Assembly: GCF_900113115.1 (NCBI RefSeq)
Contig: NZ_FOOF01000002.1
Location: 124,001 to 188,000 of the forward strand
From: Duganella sp. CF458
GTDB lineage: Bacteria > Pseudomonadota > Gammaproteobacteria > Burkholderiales > Burkholderiaceae_D
Direction of reading: 5' to 3'
Length of the DNA: 64,000 bases
Positions 7,562-15,907 of this stretch are shown one piece after another. The translations under genes were made by a program, and so were the position numbers. The notes under the pieces were generated by a model. It did no database searches. It was not told where the DNA came from and saw only the letters and a program-made list of their open reading frames with translations. Each line of letters starts with the position of its first letter. The first letter of the stretch is position 1.

Positions 7562-8472
7562 GCCGGCTGCGCCTCCGCATGTGCATGGGGATGATCATGC
7601 GTGTGCGAATGAGAGTGGCCGTGACCCAGGTCGTGCGCGATCTCGCGGTAGCTGCAGCCGTCGCAAGGCAAGCGGCTGTCCGGCGCGCCGGCGCGCAAGT
7701 CTTCCACGCGCTGGTCCATCAGATCGAAGATCTCGTCCTCGAAGCCGAAATGCTCGGTGCAGGCAAAACGCACATGCGGATACTGGCCGCGCAGGTGTTC
7801 GACCTGGCGGTGGATGCGTTGCATCAGCGTGCCGGTGTACAGGTAGTAAGGCAGCACTACGACCTGGCGCATGCCCAGCGTCACCTGGCGTTGCACGACT
7901 TTCTCCAGGCGCGGCCAAGTGATGCCGGTGAAGGCGAGATCCACCAGTTCGTGGTCGCCCTCTTCCAGCAGCCAGCGCGAGATCTTGGCCATCTCGCCGT
8001 TGGCGCCGCGGTCGGAAGAGCCGCGCCCCAGCACCACCACGCCGGTCGTGGTCGGATCGGGCATGTCCAGGGTGCCCATGGCCTTGCGCAGGCGGCGCTT
8101 GAGAATGGCCAGCACCGGATCGCAGGCGGTCAGATGGGGTGCCAGGAGGAATTCCGTCTGTGGGCAGGCGATGCGCGCGCCTTCGATCGCTTCCGGAATC
8201 TCCATCTTGACGTGGCCGGCGGCGTTCAGGATCAGCGGCACTACCAGTACGCGGCGCGAATTCGCGGCCACCGACTGCAGGCTGGCATTCAGCTCGGGCG
8301 GCGCGAACTCGATGAAGCAAAGCTCGATACGCCAGCCTGGCCGGCGTGCCCGCCACATGTCCACAAAGTCACGGATTTCCTGGTTGCCGGACTCCTCGCG
8401 GGAGCCATGGCCGACGACGAGGATGGTATCGCTCGCTGCTGCAATCGCTGGCATCATGATGGGTTGGTTCAT
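7558..8472 (-). CDS. cbiX: Sirohydrochlorin cobaltochelatase CbiX, long form with His-rich tail
   Basis: 304 residues. CbiX inserts cobalt into sirohydrochlorin, the entry step of the cobalt-early pathway. Two tandem chelatase halves are visible, beginning VVGHGSREESGNQEI (N-terminal) and VVVLGRGSSDRGANGEMAK (second half). A short CDGCSYRE block follows, and then a tail of alternating His residues, GHGHSHSHTHDHPHAHAE, that probably binds metal. The start MNQPIMMPA (8472) has a 4-base overlap with cobM. Co-transcription with the CbiMNQO importer would couple metal supply to insertion. Confidence 0.92.
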   Translation of the reverse strand: MNQPIMMPAIAAASDTILVVGHGSREESGNQEIRDFVDMWRARRPGWRIELCFIEFAPPELNASLQSVAANSRRVLVVPLILNAAGHVKMEIPEAIEGARIACPQTEFLLAPHLTACDPVLAILKRRLRKAMGTLDMPDPTTTGVVVLGRGSSDRGANGEMAKISRWLLEEGDHELVDLAFTGITWPRLEKVVQRQVTLGMRQVVVLPYYLYTGTLMQRIHRQVEHLRGQYPHVRFACTEHFGFEDEIFDLMDQRVEDLRAGAPDSRLPCDGCSYREIAHDLGHGHSHSHTHDHPHAHAEAQPA

Positions 8473-9260
8473 GCGCTGGCCTTTCTGAAACGGTGGGTGA
8501 AAGTTGGGTCGTATAACTTGGAGCGCACCAGGGTTTCCCAGTGCAGTGCGCCCAGCGTGGGGCTGGCGACGATCATGGCCTGGCTGGCGACGCCGGCTTC
8601 GCGGCAGCGCTGCTTGATGTCGGCCAGGGTGCCGCGCAGGATCTTTTCCTCGCCCGGCCAACTGGCTTTGTGCACCACCAGCATTGGCGCGTCTTCCGGC
8701 CAGCCTGCCGCGCGCAGCGCGGCTTCGACCTTGTACATCAGGGTGATCGACAGGAAAATGCACAGGGTGGTCCGGTGTGCTGCCAGGCCGGCCAGGTCTT
8801 CGCCTTCCGGCATTGGCGTCCGTCCTTCGACGCGCGTGAAGATCACGCTTTGCGTCACCTCGGGCAAGGTCATTGATTCGCCGGCGGCGGCCATCGAGGC
8901 CATGGCGGACGAAACGCCGGGTACGACGGCCCATTCAATCCCTTCCGCACTGAGCGGGCGCGCCATTTCGATCAGCGCGCCGTACAGGCCGGGATCGCCG
9001 GTTTGCAGCCGTACTACGGTGGCGTGCGCGCGTGTTTGTTCGATCAGCCAGGCTGTCATTTCTTCCAGCGTCATGTCTTTCGAATCGCGGATCACGCAGC
9101 CGGGCGGCGCGTACAGCGTCGCGGCCCGGTCGACCAGCGAGCCGGCGAACAGCACCGCGCCGGCTTGCGCCAGCAGCTTCTGTCCTTTGAGCGTGATCAA
9201 TTCGGGATCGCCGGGACCGGCGCCGACAAACCAGACTTTGCCTATAGGGCCGAGTGTCAT
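8469..9260 (-). CDS. cobM: Precorrin-4 C11-methyltransferase (CobM/CbiF)
   Basis: 263 residues. SAM-dependent methylase for C11 of (cobalt-)precorrin-4. Motif 1 is VWFVGAGPGDPELITLKG, followed by GSLVDRAATLYAP and the second SAM motif LQTGDPGLYGALIEMA. VVPGVSSAMASMAAAGESMTLPE is also diagnostic for this branch. Length is normal. The gene overlaps cbiO upstream and cbiX downstream by four bases each, linking the transport and ring-building halves of the operon. Confidence 0.94.
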   Translation of the reverse strand: MTLGPIGKVWFVGAGPGDPELITLKGQKLLAQAGAVLFAGSLVDRAATLYAPPGCVIRDSKDMTLEEMTAWLIEQTRAHATVVRLQTGDPGLYGALIEMARPLSAEGIEWAVVPGVSSAMASMAAAGESMTLPEVTQSVIFTRVEGRTPMPEGEDLAGLAAHRTTLCIFLSITLMYKVEAALRAAGWPEDAPMLVVHKASWPGEEKILRGTLADIKQRCREAGVASQAMIVASPTLGALHWETLVRSKLYDPTFTHRFRKASA

Positions 9261-10120
9261 GTCTGAAATTCTCCTGTGTGTTCGTGGACCGGCTGCGCAC
9301 GCAGGGCGGCCAGCACGGCATCAACGCTGCGCAGGGTGGTGCCAGCGGCAAGAAGGCCGCGCTTCGCCAGTTCGGCGTGCAATGCCAGCGCATGCGGCAT
9401 GCGCTGGCCGGCGGCGTGCAGTGCCTCGCGCTGCGAAGCTAATTCCAGTGCCGGTGTCGAGGCGATGCACCTGCCCGCAGCCATCATGTGGATCTCGTCG
9501 CCCCATCGGTAAGCAAAGTCGACGTCGTGGGTGGACAGCACGACCGTCACGCCGCGTGCGGCCTGGCGATCCAGCAATGCTTCGAGTTCGGCCTGCATCG
9601 GTGCGTCCAGGCCTGCCATGGGTTCGTCCAGCAGCAGCACCTCGGGCTCCATGGCCAGCACGCCGGCGATGCAGACGCGCTTCTTCTGGCCAAAGCTCAG
9701 GTGGTGGACGGGACGGCGGCCGAAGCCGCCAAGGCCAACTGCGTCAAGCGCTGCGGCGACACGTTCGCGCACGGTGGCGTCATCGAGTCCCAGGTTCAGC
9801 GGGCCGAATGCCACATCCTCTTCGACCAACGCGGAGATGAGCTGGCGGTCCGGATTCTGGAATACCAGGCCGACCCGGCTGCGCAAGGCGGCCAGGGCGC
9901 TGCGGCGATAGTCATAGGCTCGGCCGTTCCAGCGCAACTGCCCTGCGCTTGGGCGGAGAAGGCCGTTCAGGTGAAGCAGCAAGGTGGTCTTGCCGGCGCC
10001 GTTGGCGCCAAGCATTGCATGACGGCGTCCCGGCGCCAGCGACAGCGTGCAGCCGCGCAGGCCGGTGCTGCCGTCGGCGAATACGTGCTCCACCGCTTGC
10101 AGTTCAATCAAGGGCGTCAT
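9257..10120 (-). CDS. cbiO: Cobalt ECF transporter ATPase CbiO
   Basis: 287 residues. ATP-binding subunit of the energy-coupling-factor cobalt importer. Walker A is GANGAGKTT near residues 38-46, the Q-loop is VFQNPDRQLIS, the signature-like loop is LSFGQKKRVCIAG, Walker B is EVLLLDEPMAGLD, and the H-switch is STHDVD. The start MTPLIELQAVEHVF (10120) overlaps cbiQ by four bases. A 70-residue C-terminal extension after the ATPase core is within the family range. Confidence 0.95.
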   Translation of the reverse strand: MTPLIELQAVEHVFADGSTGLRGCTLSLAPGRRHAMLGANGAGKTTLLLHLNGLLRPSAGQLRWNGRAYDYRRSALAALRSRVGLVFQNPDRQLISALVEEDVAFGPLNLGLDDATVRERVAAALDAVGLGGFGRRPVHHLSFGQKKRVCIAGVLAMEPEVLLLDEPMAGLDAPMQAELEALLDRQAARGVTVVLSTHDVDFAYRWGDEIHMMAAGRCIASTPALELASQREALHAAGQRMPHALALHAELAKRGLLAAGTTLRSVDAVLAALRAQPVHEHTGEFQT

Positions 10121-10851
10121 AGGCGGTCCCGCAGGGAGAGTGCCAGAAGCAGCGCGCTGGCCAGCAGCGACAGGCCAAGCTGGCGTCGCGTACGGGGGAA
10201 GGATGCAGGCATGAAACGCAATCCACCTTGACAGGCGCGCGCGTCGCACGCCATCTGCAGTGCCGATGCGCGCTGCCACACCTGCACCGCCATTTGCCCC
10301 GCCAGCAGGCCCGTCGACCTCCATTGCTTGCGCAAGCCGCGATGCCCGAGCCGCGCGGCCTGCGCGGTGCTGCCTTCGTCCCATGCCTGGCGCAGCACGA
10401 ACAGCATGCGGTAGCACAGCGCCATCAGGTCCAGCAGGAGTTCCGGCGTGCGCAAGCGGCGCAGCAATGCCAGCAAGTCCGGCATCGGGGTGGTCAGCAC
10501 CAGCCCGAGCACCGCAGCCAGCGCGGCGACCGAGCGCAGGGCAATGTGCGCAACTGTCGGCAGCAGCTCCGGCGCCCAACGCCAGCTGCCGTCGCCGGTG
10601 GCGATGACCAGCATCGTCAGGCAGGACAACAAAACGAAGCTGAGCGGGGCGAGCGCTACTGCGAGGTAGGTACGCAATGGGACGCGCGCGCCGGCCAGTG
10701 TGCCCAGCATGGACAGCAGCGCGAGTATGGCCAGCGTGCCCGGTTTGCAAGCCAGCCAGGCCGAAACCATTCCCGCAAGCGCAAACCCGCCCTTGGCTGC
10801 CGGCGCGACGTCCTGCCAGCGGCAGGCGTAGGCCGTTGCGTCAATCCGCAT
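10117..10851 (-). CDS. cbiQ: Cobalt ECF transporter T component CbiQ
   Basis: 244 residues. Membrane scaffold that couples CbiO to CbiM. Several hydrophobic helices run from about residue 25 to 125. The C-terminal half contains ALMALCYRML and the short Ala-Arg-Gly coupling region around AARLGHRG. The start MRIDATAYA (10851) is chosen because AGGA lies five bases upstream and the family usually begins this way. An ATG six codons earlier is possible. The chosen start overlaps cbiN by 11 bases. Confidence 0.9.
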   Translation of the reverse strand: MRIDATAYACRWQDVAPAAKGGFALAGMVSAWLACKPGTLAILALLSMLGTLAGARVPLRTYLAVALAPLSFVLLSCLTMLVIATGDGSWRWAPELLPTVAHIALRSVAALAAVLGLVLTTPMPDLLALLRRLRTPELLLDLMALCYRMLFVLRQAWDEGSTAQAARLGHRGLRKQWRSTGLLAGQMAVQVWQRASALQMACDARACQGGLRFMPASFPRTRRQLGLSLLASALLLALSLRDRL

Positions 10852-11164
10852 GGGTATCCTGTCCGGCATCCTGCTTTGCGCAGCGCCGCTCCCGCTCGCG
10901 CGCCACCGACATGCCGAGCCAGAATCCGATCACCACGGCGCCAATGGCTGCCTGCAGCGCGAACAGCAGCGACGAGACTTCGCCGCTCGGAGGCTCGAAC
11001 AGCGGCGCAAACCAGGGCTTGTAATTCGGCGCAATGGTACCGATCGCCTGCTGCGCACGGAAGTCTGCGCCGCTGAATGCTGCCGGCGTCTCGCCGGCAA
11101 ACCATAGCGGCATCACCGTCAACAGGACGATGGCGACCCAGATCAATGTGGTGCGCGCCTTCAT
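10841..11164 (-). CDS. cbiN: Cobalt ECF transporter small subunit CbiN
   Basis: 107 residues with two hydrophobic helices (about 8-24 and 66-86) and the conserved segment between them: [12 protein letters not shown], then [26 protein letters not shown]. CbiN is needed for cobalt specificity and activity of CbiM. It overlaps cbiM by four bases and cbiQ by 11. The end of the protein is charged and cytoplasmic. Confidence 0.93.
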   Translation of the reverse strand: MKARTTLIWVAIVLLTVMPLWFAGETPAAFSGADFRAQQAIGTIAPNYKPWFAPLFEPPSGEVSSLLFALQAAIGAVVIGFWLGMSVARERERRCAKQDAGQDTHAD

Positions 11165-11841
11165 GCGGCTTTCCCTTTCACCAGGGCCATGACCGGCAGC
11201 AGGCGCAGTTCATGTGCATTGAAGCGGGCCATCGCGTTCACCACCAACACGGTGAGCAAGCCCTCGCTGATGGCGATCGGCAGTTGCGTCAATGCGAAGA
11301 TGCCGGCGAACTTGGCGAACGAAGCGCCCATGCCGCCGACCGGATCAGGAAAGGCCCAGGCCAATTGTGCGGAGGTGGTCAGGTAGGTCGCCAGGTCACC
11401 AATGAAGGCGGCCAGGAACACTGCGCCGGCGCGTGGCAGGCCAATTGCGGCCACAATACGAAACACGCCATAGGCGACGAAAGGCCCGACGACCGCCATG
11501 GAAAACACATTGGCGCCAAGCGTGGTCAAGCCGCCATGCGCCAGCAGCAAGGCCTGGAACAGCAGCACGACAAAGCCAACCGGCACCATCGCGGCGGGGC
11601 CAAACAACAGCGCGCCCAGCCCGACGCCGGTCGGATGCGAGCAGCTGCCCGTTACGGACGGCAGCTTCAGCGCCGACAGCAGGAACGCAAAGGCCGAAGC
11701 AACGCCCAACAGCATGCGCCGTTCGGGGTGCGCCTGCAGGCCGAGCGCCATGCTGCGCAAGCCCCAGGCCAGGAAGGGAATGGATACGGCTGCCCAGCCC
11801 AGCGCGTGCGCAGGCGGCAGGAAACCTTCCATGATATGCAT
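11161..11841 (-). CDS. cbiM: Cobalt ECF transporter S component CbiM
   Basis: 226 residues, first gene of the operon. CbiM binds and imports Co2+. The N-terminus [10 protein letters not shown] carries the metal-binding His at position 2, which the family requires. The motif [14 protein letters not shown] and six to seven hydrophobic helices follow. GGGAGG-type spacing is good: GGGAGG lies eight bases before the ATG at 11841. The cobalamin riboswitch about 130 bases upstream should shut off the whole operon when B12 is abundant. Confidence 0.95.
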   Translation of the reverse strand: MHIMEGFLPPAHALGWAAVSIPFLAWGLRSMALGLQAHPERRMLLGVASAFAFLLSALKLPSVTGSCSHPTGVGLGALLFGPAAMVPVGFVVLLFQALLLAHGGLTTLGANVFSMAVVGPFVAYGVFRIVAAIGLPRAGAVFLAAFIGDLATYLTTSAQLAWAFPDPVGGMGASFAKFAGIFALTQLPIAISEGLLTVLVVNAMARFNAHELRLLPVMALVKGKAA

Positions 11842-11925
11842 TCGAAACCTCCCGTCGAATGGTCAATGAAAGCACTATCAGGGGAGAGCAGGAGGACGGT
11901 CGACAGGGGCGGCGGACAAGACGCA

Positions 11926-11949
11926 GGAAGCCGGTCGACAGCGGCTTCC
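11926..11949 (-). promoter_or_regulatory. Hairpin between riboswitch and cbiM
   Basis: A perfect 8-base inverted repeat, GGAAGCCG and CGGCTTCC with an 8-base loop, lies after the B12 box and 85 bases before the cbiM start. No T-run follows on the minus strand, so it is not a standard terminator. It may be part of the riboswitch expression platform or a transcript stabiliser. This is inference from position only. Confidence 0.4.
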
Positions 11950-11977
11950 CTTCACCCCGGAGAATAGTGCTGGTAGT

Positions 11978-12126
11978 ATCGGGCCGGTATTCTGGCTCGC
12001 CTTCATCCTCCTTCGGGCCTTCCCGCGCAAAGCGCAGTGGCGTATTTCCGAAGTCGTCAGGCTTACAGCAGCGGGGGCTGCACCGGAATGGCTGCATATG
12101 GCAGCGTCACCGGTTTCCCGTTTAAC
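11978..12126 (-). promoter_or_regulatory. Cobalamin riboswitch of the cbi/cob operon
   Basis: On the minus strand the ordered conserved blocks are ACGGGAA near 12116-12122, GGTGCAGCCCCCGCTGCTGTAAGC near 12061-12084 (given here only as landmarks), GCCACTG near 12035-12041, CGGGAAGG near 12019-12026 and the B12 box GAGCCAGAATACCGGCC near 11983-11999. This is the typical class-I cobalamin riboswitch layout. It controls cbiM and, through overlapping genes, the whole 15-gene run. Confidence 0.94.
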
Positions 12127-12163
12127 GCGCATCCTGGACAGGACGCGCGCACCCAATTGCCGA

Positions 12164-12193
12164 ATAGTACATTAAAGAACTTGCGACTGGCAA
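12164..12193 (-). promoter_or_regulatory. Sigma-70-type promoter of the cbi/cob operon
   Basis: The minus strand has TTGCCA (12188-12193) and TACTAT (12164-12169) separated by 18 bases, placed about 40 bases before the riboswitch. The fit to the sigma-70 consensus is moderate and the position is right for a long leader containing the riboswitch. Between here and 12343 I see only the promoter region of the divergent DUF1800 gene. Confidence 0.5.
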
Positions 12194-12306
12194 ACGCCCG
12201 TGCGCAGAAAACTTTCACGAAACAAGTCACGTCTGACTAGCCTTGGCGGGGTGGAATAAAACAGACAATCGCTGCGCACGATAGGTTTTTCCCAACCATT
12301 TCTAGC

Positions 12307-12312
12307 TATACT
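12307..12312 (+). promoter_or_regulatory. -10 element before the DUF1800 gene
   Basis: TATACT lies 31 bases before the ATG at 12344, with AAGGGG as ribosome-binding site in between. The -35 region is only a T-rich stretch around 12284-12290, so this promoter call is tentative. Confidence 0.4.
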
Positions 12313-12343
12313 GCTCCCTCCAGGAAATTTCCAAGGGGCAACA

Positions 12344-13981
12344 ATGGACGACACAATCGAAGGTAAGGAGAGCTTGCCAACACTCCCCGTGGCGCTGGCT
12401 GCGGCAACATTGCTGACGGCTTGCGGCGGCGGCGGCAGCGAGGGTGGGAGTGACAGCGGCAGCACTTCCCCGTCCGTGGTCGAATCGATTGCCAACGCAC
12501 AGGCTGCGCGCTTCCTCGCCCAGGCTTCGATGGGCGCCACGCATGAACAGATGACGCGGGTGCAGACCGTCGGCTACAGCAAATGGCTGGACGAGCAAAT
12601 GGCCATGCCGGCTACCCAATCGCGTTGGGACTGGCTGATGGCCAAAGGCTTCAACGCCATCGACAACAAAAACAACCAGGCCGGCATCGACGCCGCGCTG
12701 TGGTTCAAGCTGCTCAAGTCCCCCGATACCCTGCGCCAGCGCGTGACGCTGGCCCTGTCCGAAATCGTGGTCGCTTCGCTGGACGGCTTCACCGGTGCCT
12801 GGCGCGCCTTCACCGGCGCCGCCTATATGGACATCCTGGAGGCTAATGCCTTCGGCAACTACCGCACCTTGCTGCAGCAGATCACCTTGTCGACGGCCAT
12901 GGGCGAATACCTGACCTATCGCGGCAACGCCAAGGCGAATCCGAAAACCGGTTCCATGCCGGACGAGAACTACGCCCGCGAGCTCCTGCAGCTGTTCACC
13001 ATCGGCCTGCTGAAACTGAACACGAACGGCACGCCGAGCGAGCAGGAAACCTATACCCAAGCCGACATTTCCGGCCTGGCCCGCGTGTTCACCGGCTGGG
13101 ACTCCGATCTCGCCGGCGGCACCAACGATACGCCTGACTACCGCAAGCGCCCGATGGTCCAGGTCGGAAACAAGTACGAGCCCGGCGAAAAGACCTTCCT
13201 CGGCACCACGATCGCCAGCGGCGTCGATGCCGCAACGGCTCTGAACCAGGCGCTCGACGCGATTTTCGCGCATCCCAACGTGGCGCCGTTCGTCTCGAAA
13301 CAACTGATCCAGCGCCTGGTCACCAGTAATCCTGCGAAGGACTATGTGGCGCGCGTGGCCGCTGTCTTCAACAACAACGGCAGCGGAGTCAAAGGCGACC
13401 TGAAAGCGGTGGTCAAGGCGATCCTGCTGGACCAGGAAGCACGCAACGCGTCCAACCTCAGTTCCACCACGTTCGGCAAGGTGCGCGAACCCGTCCTGCG
13501 CTTCACCGCCTGGGCGCGCGCGTACAACGTGACCTCGCCAAGCGATGCCTGGGCCATCGGCAATACCAGCGAGCCCGCGTCCCGCCTCGGCCAAAGCCCG
13601 CTGCGTTCGCCGAGCGTGTTCAACTTCTTCCGCCCCGGCTATGTGCCGCCGGCGCTGGGCGTGGTCGCGCCGGAATTCCAGATCGTGAACGAAACCAGCG
13701 TGGTCGGCTACGCCAACTACATGCAAACGGCCATCAGCAAGGGCATCGGCGACGTCAAGGCCGACTATTCCACGCTGCTGCCGCTGGCCGACAACGTACC
13801 GGGGCTGGTCGACGAGATCAACCTGGTGCTGGCCGCCGGCCAGCTGAGTGCCGACACCGTCACCCTGATCCGCACCGCCGTCACCAGCATGGCCACCGGC
13901 ACCGACGCCGCACGCGCCAACCGCGTGTACGCCGCGCTCACGCTGGTCATGGCGTCCCCTGAATTCATCGTACAGAAATAA
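12344..13981 (+). CDS. DUF1800 family exported lipoprotein-like protein
   Basis: 545 residues. The N-terminus has a hydrophobic stretch ending in LTACGGGG, a lipobox, so the protein is probably a lipoprotein. The family motif RFLAQASMGATHEQM follows, then the conserved core MPDENYARELLQLFTIGL. The end LRSPSVFNFFRPGYVPP is also typical of DUF1800. No enzymatic activity is established for the family. It is nearly always paired with a DUF1501 gene, as here 10 bases downstream. The signal part lacks positive charges before the hydrophobic core (MDDTIEGKE), which is unusual and may mean a different start. Confidence 0.88.
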   Translation: MDDTIEGKESLPTLPVALAAATLLTACGGGGSEGGSDSGSTSPSVVESIANAQAARFLAQASMGATHEQMTRVQTVGYSKWLDEQMAMPATQSRWDWLMAKGFNAIDNKNNQAGIDAALWFKLLKSPDTLRQRVTLALSEIVVASLDGFTGAWRAFTGAAYMDILEANAFGNYRTLLQQITLSTAMGEYLTYRGNAKANPKTGSMPDENYARELLQLFTIGLLKLNTNGTPSEQETYTQADISGLARVFTGWDSDLAGGTNDTPDYRKRPMVQVGNKYEPGEKTFLGTTIASGVDAATALNQALDAIFAHPNVAPFVSKQLIQRLVTSNPAKDYVARVAAVFNNNGSGVKGDLKAVVKAILLDQEARNASNLSSTTFGKVREPVLRFTAWARAYNVTSPSDAWAIGNTSEPASRLGQSPLRSPSVFNFFRPGYVPPALGVVAPEFQIVNETSVVGYANYMQTAISKGIGDVKADYSTLLPLADNVPGLVDEINLVLAAGQLSADTVTLIRTAVTSMATGTDAARANRVYAALTLVMASPEFIVQK

Positions 13982-13991
13982 GGCCCCCACC

Positions 13992-15374
13992 ATGACTAAT
14001 CAAGCTTCGCGCCGCGCCTTCCTCAAGCGCGCATCGGCACTCGGCGTGGCAGGCGTGGCGGCGCCTTGGGCAATCAACCTGATGTCGATCGCCGAGGCGG
14101 CGGCAGCCACCGCAAGCGACTACAAGGCGCTGGTCTGCGTCTTCCTGTATGGCGGCAACGACTACGCCAATACCGTGGTGCCATATGACAGCACCAATTA
14201 CACGCTGTACCAGCAGCTGCGCCCAACCATCGCCTATGCGCGCGACGCCTTGACGGCTACCGCTTTGGTGCCGTCCGTGCCCGTGCTGGATTCGACCGGC
14301 GCCACGCGCGAGTTCGCGCTCGCCCCCGCGCTGGCGCCGCTGGTCCCGATCTTCAACGCGGGCGCCCTGGGCGTCATGCTGAACGTCGGCCCGCTGATCC
14401 AGCCGACCACCAAGGCGCAGTACCAGGCCAAGTCGGTGCCGCTGCCACCCAAGTTGTTCTCTCACAATGACCAGCAATCGATCTGGCAATCGTCCGCGCC
14501 GGAAGGCTCGCGTTCGGGATGGGGCGGCCGCCTGGGCGACCTGTTCGAAGCCAGCAATGGCAACGCCACCTTCACCTGCGTCAACGTGTCGGGCAACGCG
14601 GTCTACATGGCCGGCAAGACCGCCGTGCAATACCAGGTGTCGGCCAATGGTTCGATGCAGTTCAACGGGCTGAAGTCGCCGCTGTTTGGCTCTTCCAGCG
14701 CCACCGAAGCGCTGCGCACCCTCATCACGCAGCAGCGCAGCCACTCGCTGGAAAACGAATACAACCGCGTCACGCGCCGTTCGGTGGACGCCAACGCGGC
14801 GCTCACCTCGGCCCTGGCCACGGCGCCCGTGCTGCAGACGGTGTTCCCGGCGTCGAATTCGCTGGGCGACCAGTTGAAGATGGTGGCGCGTATGATCTCC
14901 GCCAAGGACAGCCTGGGCGCCAAGCGCCAGGTGTTCTTCGTTTCGATGGGCGGCTTCGACACGCACGACAACCTGGCAACCGTCCATCCGGGCCTGATGG
15001 CCAAGCTGGGCGACGCGATGTCGGCTTTCTACCAGGCGACCGTGGAACTGGGCGTGGCCGACAAGGTGACCACCTTCACCGCCTCCGATTTCGGCCGCAC
15101 CCTGGTGGCCAATAACGACGGCTCGGACCACGGCTGGGGCAGCATGCACTTCATGATGGGCGGCGCCGTCAAGGGCAAGCGCTTCTACGGGACCGCGCCG
15201 GTGGTTGCCAACAATGGTCCGGATGACGTCGGCCAGGGCCGTTTGCTGCCCAGCACCTCGGTTGACCAGTATGCGGCAACGCTAGGAAAATGGCTGGGAG
15301 CGAGCGACGGCGAACTGCTTGATTTGCTGCAGAACCTGGACAACTACAGCACGCGCGACCTCGGCTTCCTGTGA
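13992..15374 (+). CDS. DUF1501 family Tat-exported protein
   Basis: 460 residues. A twin-arginine signal SRRAFLKRASALGVAG is followed by a hydrophobic core and AEAAAA, indicating Tat export. The mature part has VCVFLYGGNDYANTVVPYD, SHNDQQSIWQ, VSMGGFDTHDN and SDHGWGSMHFMMGG. These are the hallmarks of DUF1501, which has the look of the alkaline-phosphatase/sulfatase superfamily with metal-binding Asp/His residues. It forms a two-gene unit with the DUF1800 gene. The function is not known; the pair is likely to act in the envelope. Confidence 0.9.
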   Translation: MTNQASRRAFLKRASALGVAGVAAPWAINLMSIAEAAAATASDYKALVCVFLYGGNDYANTVVPYDSTNYTLYQQLRPTIAYARDALTATALVPSVPVLDSTGATREFALAPALAPLVPIFNAGALGVMLNVGPLIQPTTKAQYQAKSVPLPPKLFSHNDQQSIWQSSAPEGSRSGWGGRLGDLFEASNGNATFTCVNVSGNAVYMAGKTAVQYQVSANGSMQFNGLKSPLFGSSSATEALRTLITQQRSHSLENEYNRVTRRSVDANAALTSALATAPVLQTVFPASNSLGDQLKMVARMISAKDSLGAKRQVFFVSMGGFDTHDNLATVHPGLMAKLGDAMSAFYQATVELGVADKVTTFTASDFGRTLVANNDGSDHGWGSMHFMMGGAVKGKRFYGTAPVVANNGPDDVGQGRLLPSTSVDQYAATLGKWLGASDGELLDLLQNLDNYSTRDLGFL

Positions 15375-15381
15375 AGCCTCC

Positions 15382-15400
15382 GATCCGATTGAATCGGATC
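15382..15400. promoter_or_regulatory. Probable OhrR operator upstream of ohrR
   Basis: GATCCGATTGAATCGGATC is a perfect palindrome of two 9-base arms around one central base. It lies 43 bases before the ohrR start. A near copy (15 of 19 positions) stands before ohr at 19238-19256. This supports autoregulation by OhrR through this site. Confidence 0.72.
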
Positions 15401-15442
15401 ACATGGTAAAGTAGTGGCGTTCAACCAATGCCACTACTTATC

Positions 15443-15901
15443 ATGAGCAATGCAAAGCCGATACCGGACCCGAAAGACCTGAAGCTTGCGGACTTCCTGT
15501 GCTTCGCCATCTACTCGGCCAACCTCACGTTCGGCAAGGCCTATAAGCCGATCCTGGACCAGCTTGGCCTGACCTATACCCAGTACATCACCGTCATCGC
15601 GCTGTATGAAGAATCGGGCCAGATGGTGAGCGAGCTTGGCGAAAAGCTGTTCCTGGAATCGAACACGCTGACGCCGATCCTGAAAAAGCTGGAAGCCATG
15701 GGTTACGTCACCCGCCAGCGCAGTGCCTCCGATGAGCGCCAGGTGCTGGTCAGCCTGACCGCGCAGGGCCGCGCGCTGCGCGAGCGCGCTTTCAACACAA
15801 GCCTGCGCGATGCTTGCGGCTTGACCGGCGATGAATTCGCCGAGACGCGCGACGCCGTGCTCAAGCTGCGCAACAACCTGGCCAAGTCGCTGGACAAATA
15901 A
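15443..15901 (+). CDS. ohrR: Organic hydroperoxide sensor repressor OhrR (MarR family)
   Basis: 152 residues. MarR-type winged helix. The N-terminal block LADFLCFAIYSANLTFGKAYKPILDQLGLTYTQ (split here as landmarks around residues 18-50) has the single reactive cysteine in LCFAIYS that OhrR oxidises to sense peroxides. The conserved tyrosines AYKP and LTYTQY also match. KLFLESNTLTPILKKLEAMGYV is the DNA-recognition part. The start MSNAKP (15443) is preferred to an ATG five codons upstream. By family knowledge it represses ohr, which lies 3.5 kb away. Confidence 0.85.
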   Translation: MSNAKPIPDPKDLKLADFLCFAIYSANLTFGKAYKPILDQLGLTYTQYITVIALYEESGQMVSELGEKLFLESNTLTPILKKLEAMGYVTRQRSASDERQVLVSLTAQGRALRERAFNTSLRDACGLTGDEFAETRDAVLKLRNNLAKSLDK

Positions 15902-15907
15902 GTTCTC

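Noticed and set aside
7579..9840. A 753-codon open frame on the plus strand across cbiX, cobM and cbiO
   Set aside because: It lies antisense to three overlapping, well-recognised genes. High GC favours long chance open frames. The translation shows no family motif.
12302..13993. A 563-codon open frame on the minus strand opposite the DUF1800 gene
   Set aside because: It is a GC-driven antisense frame. The plus-strand DUF1800 gene has a lipobox and conserved core motifs.
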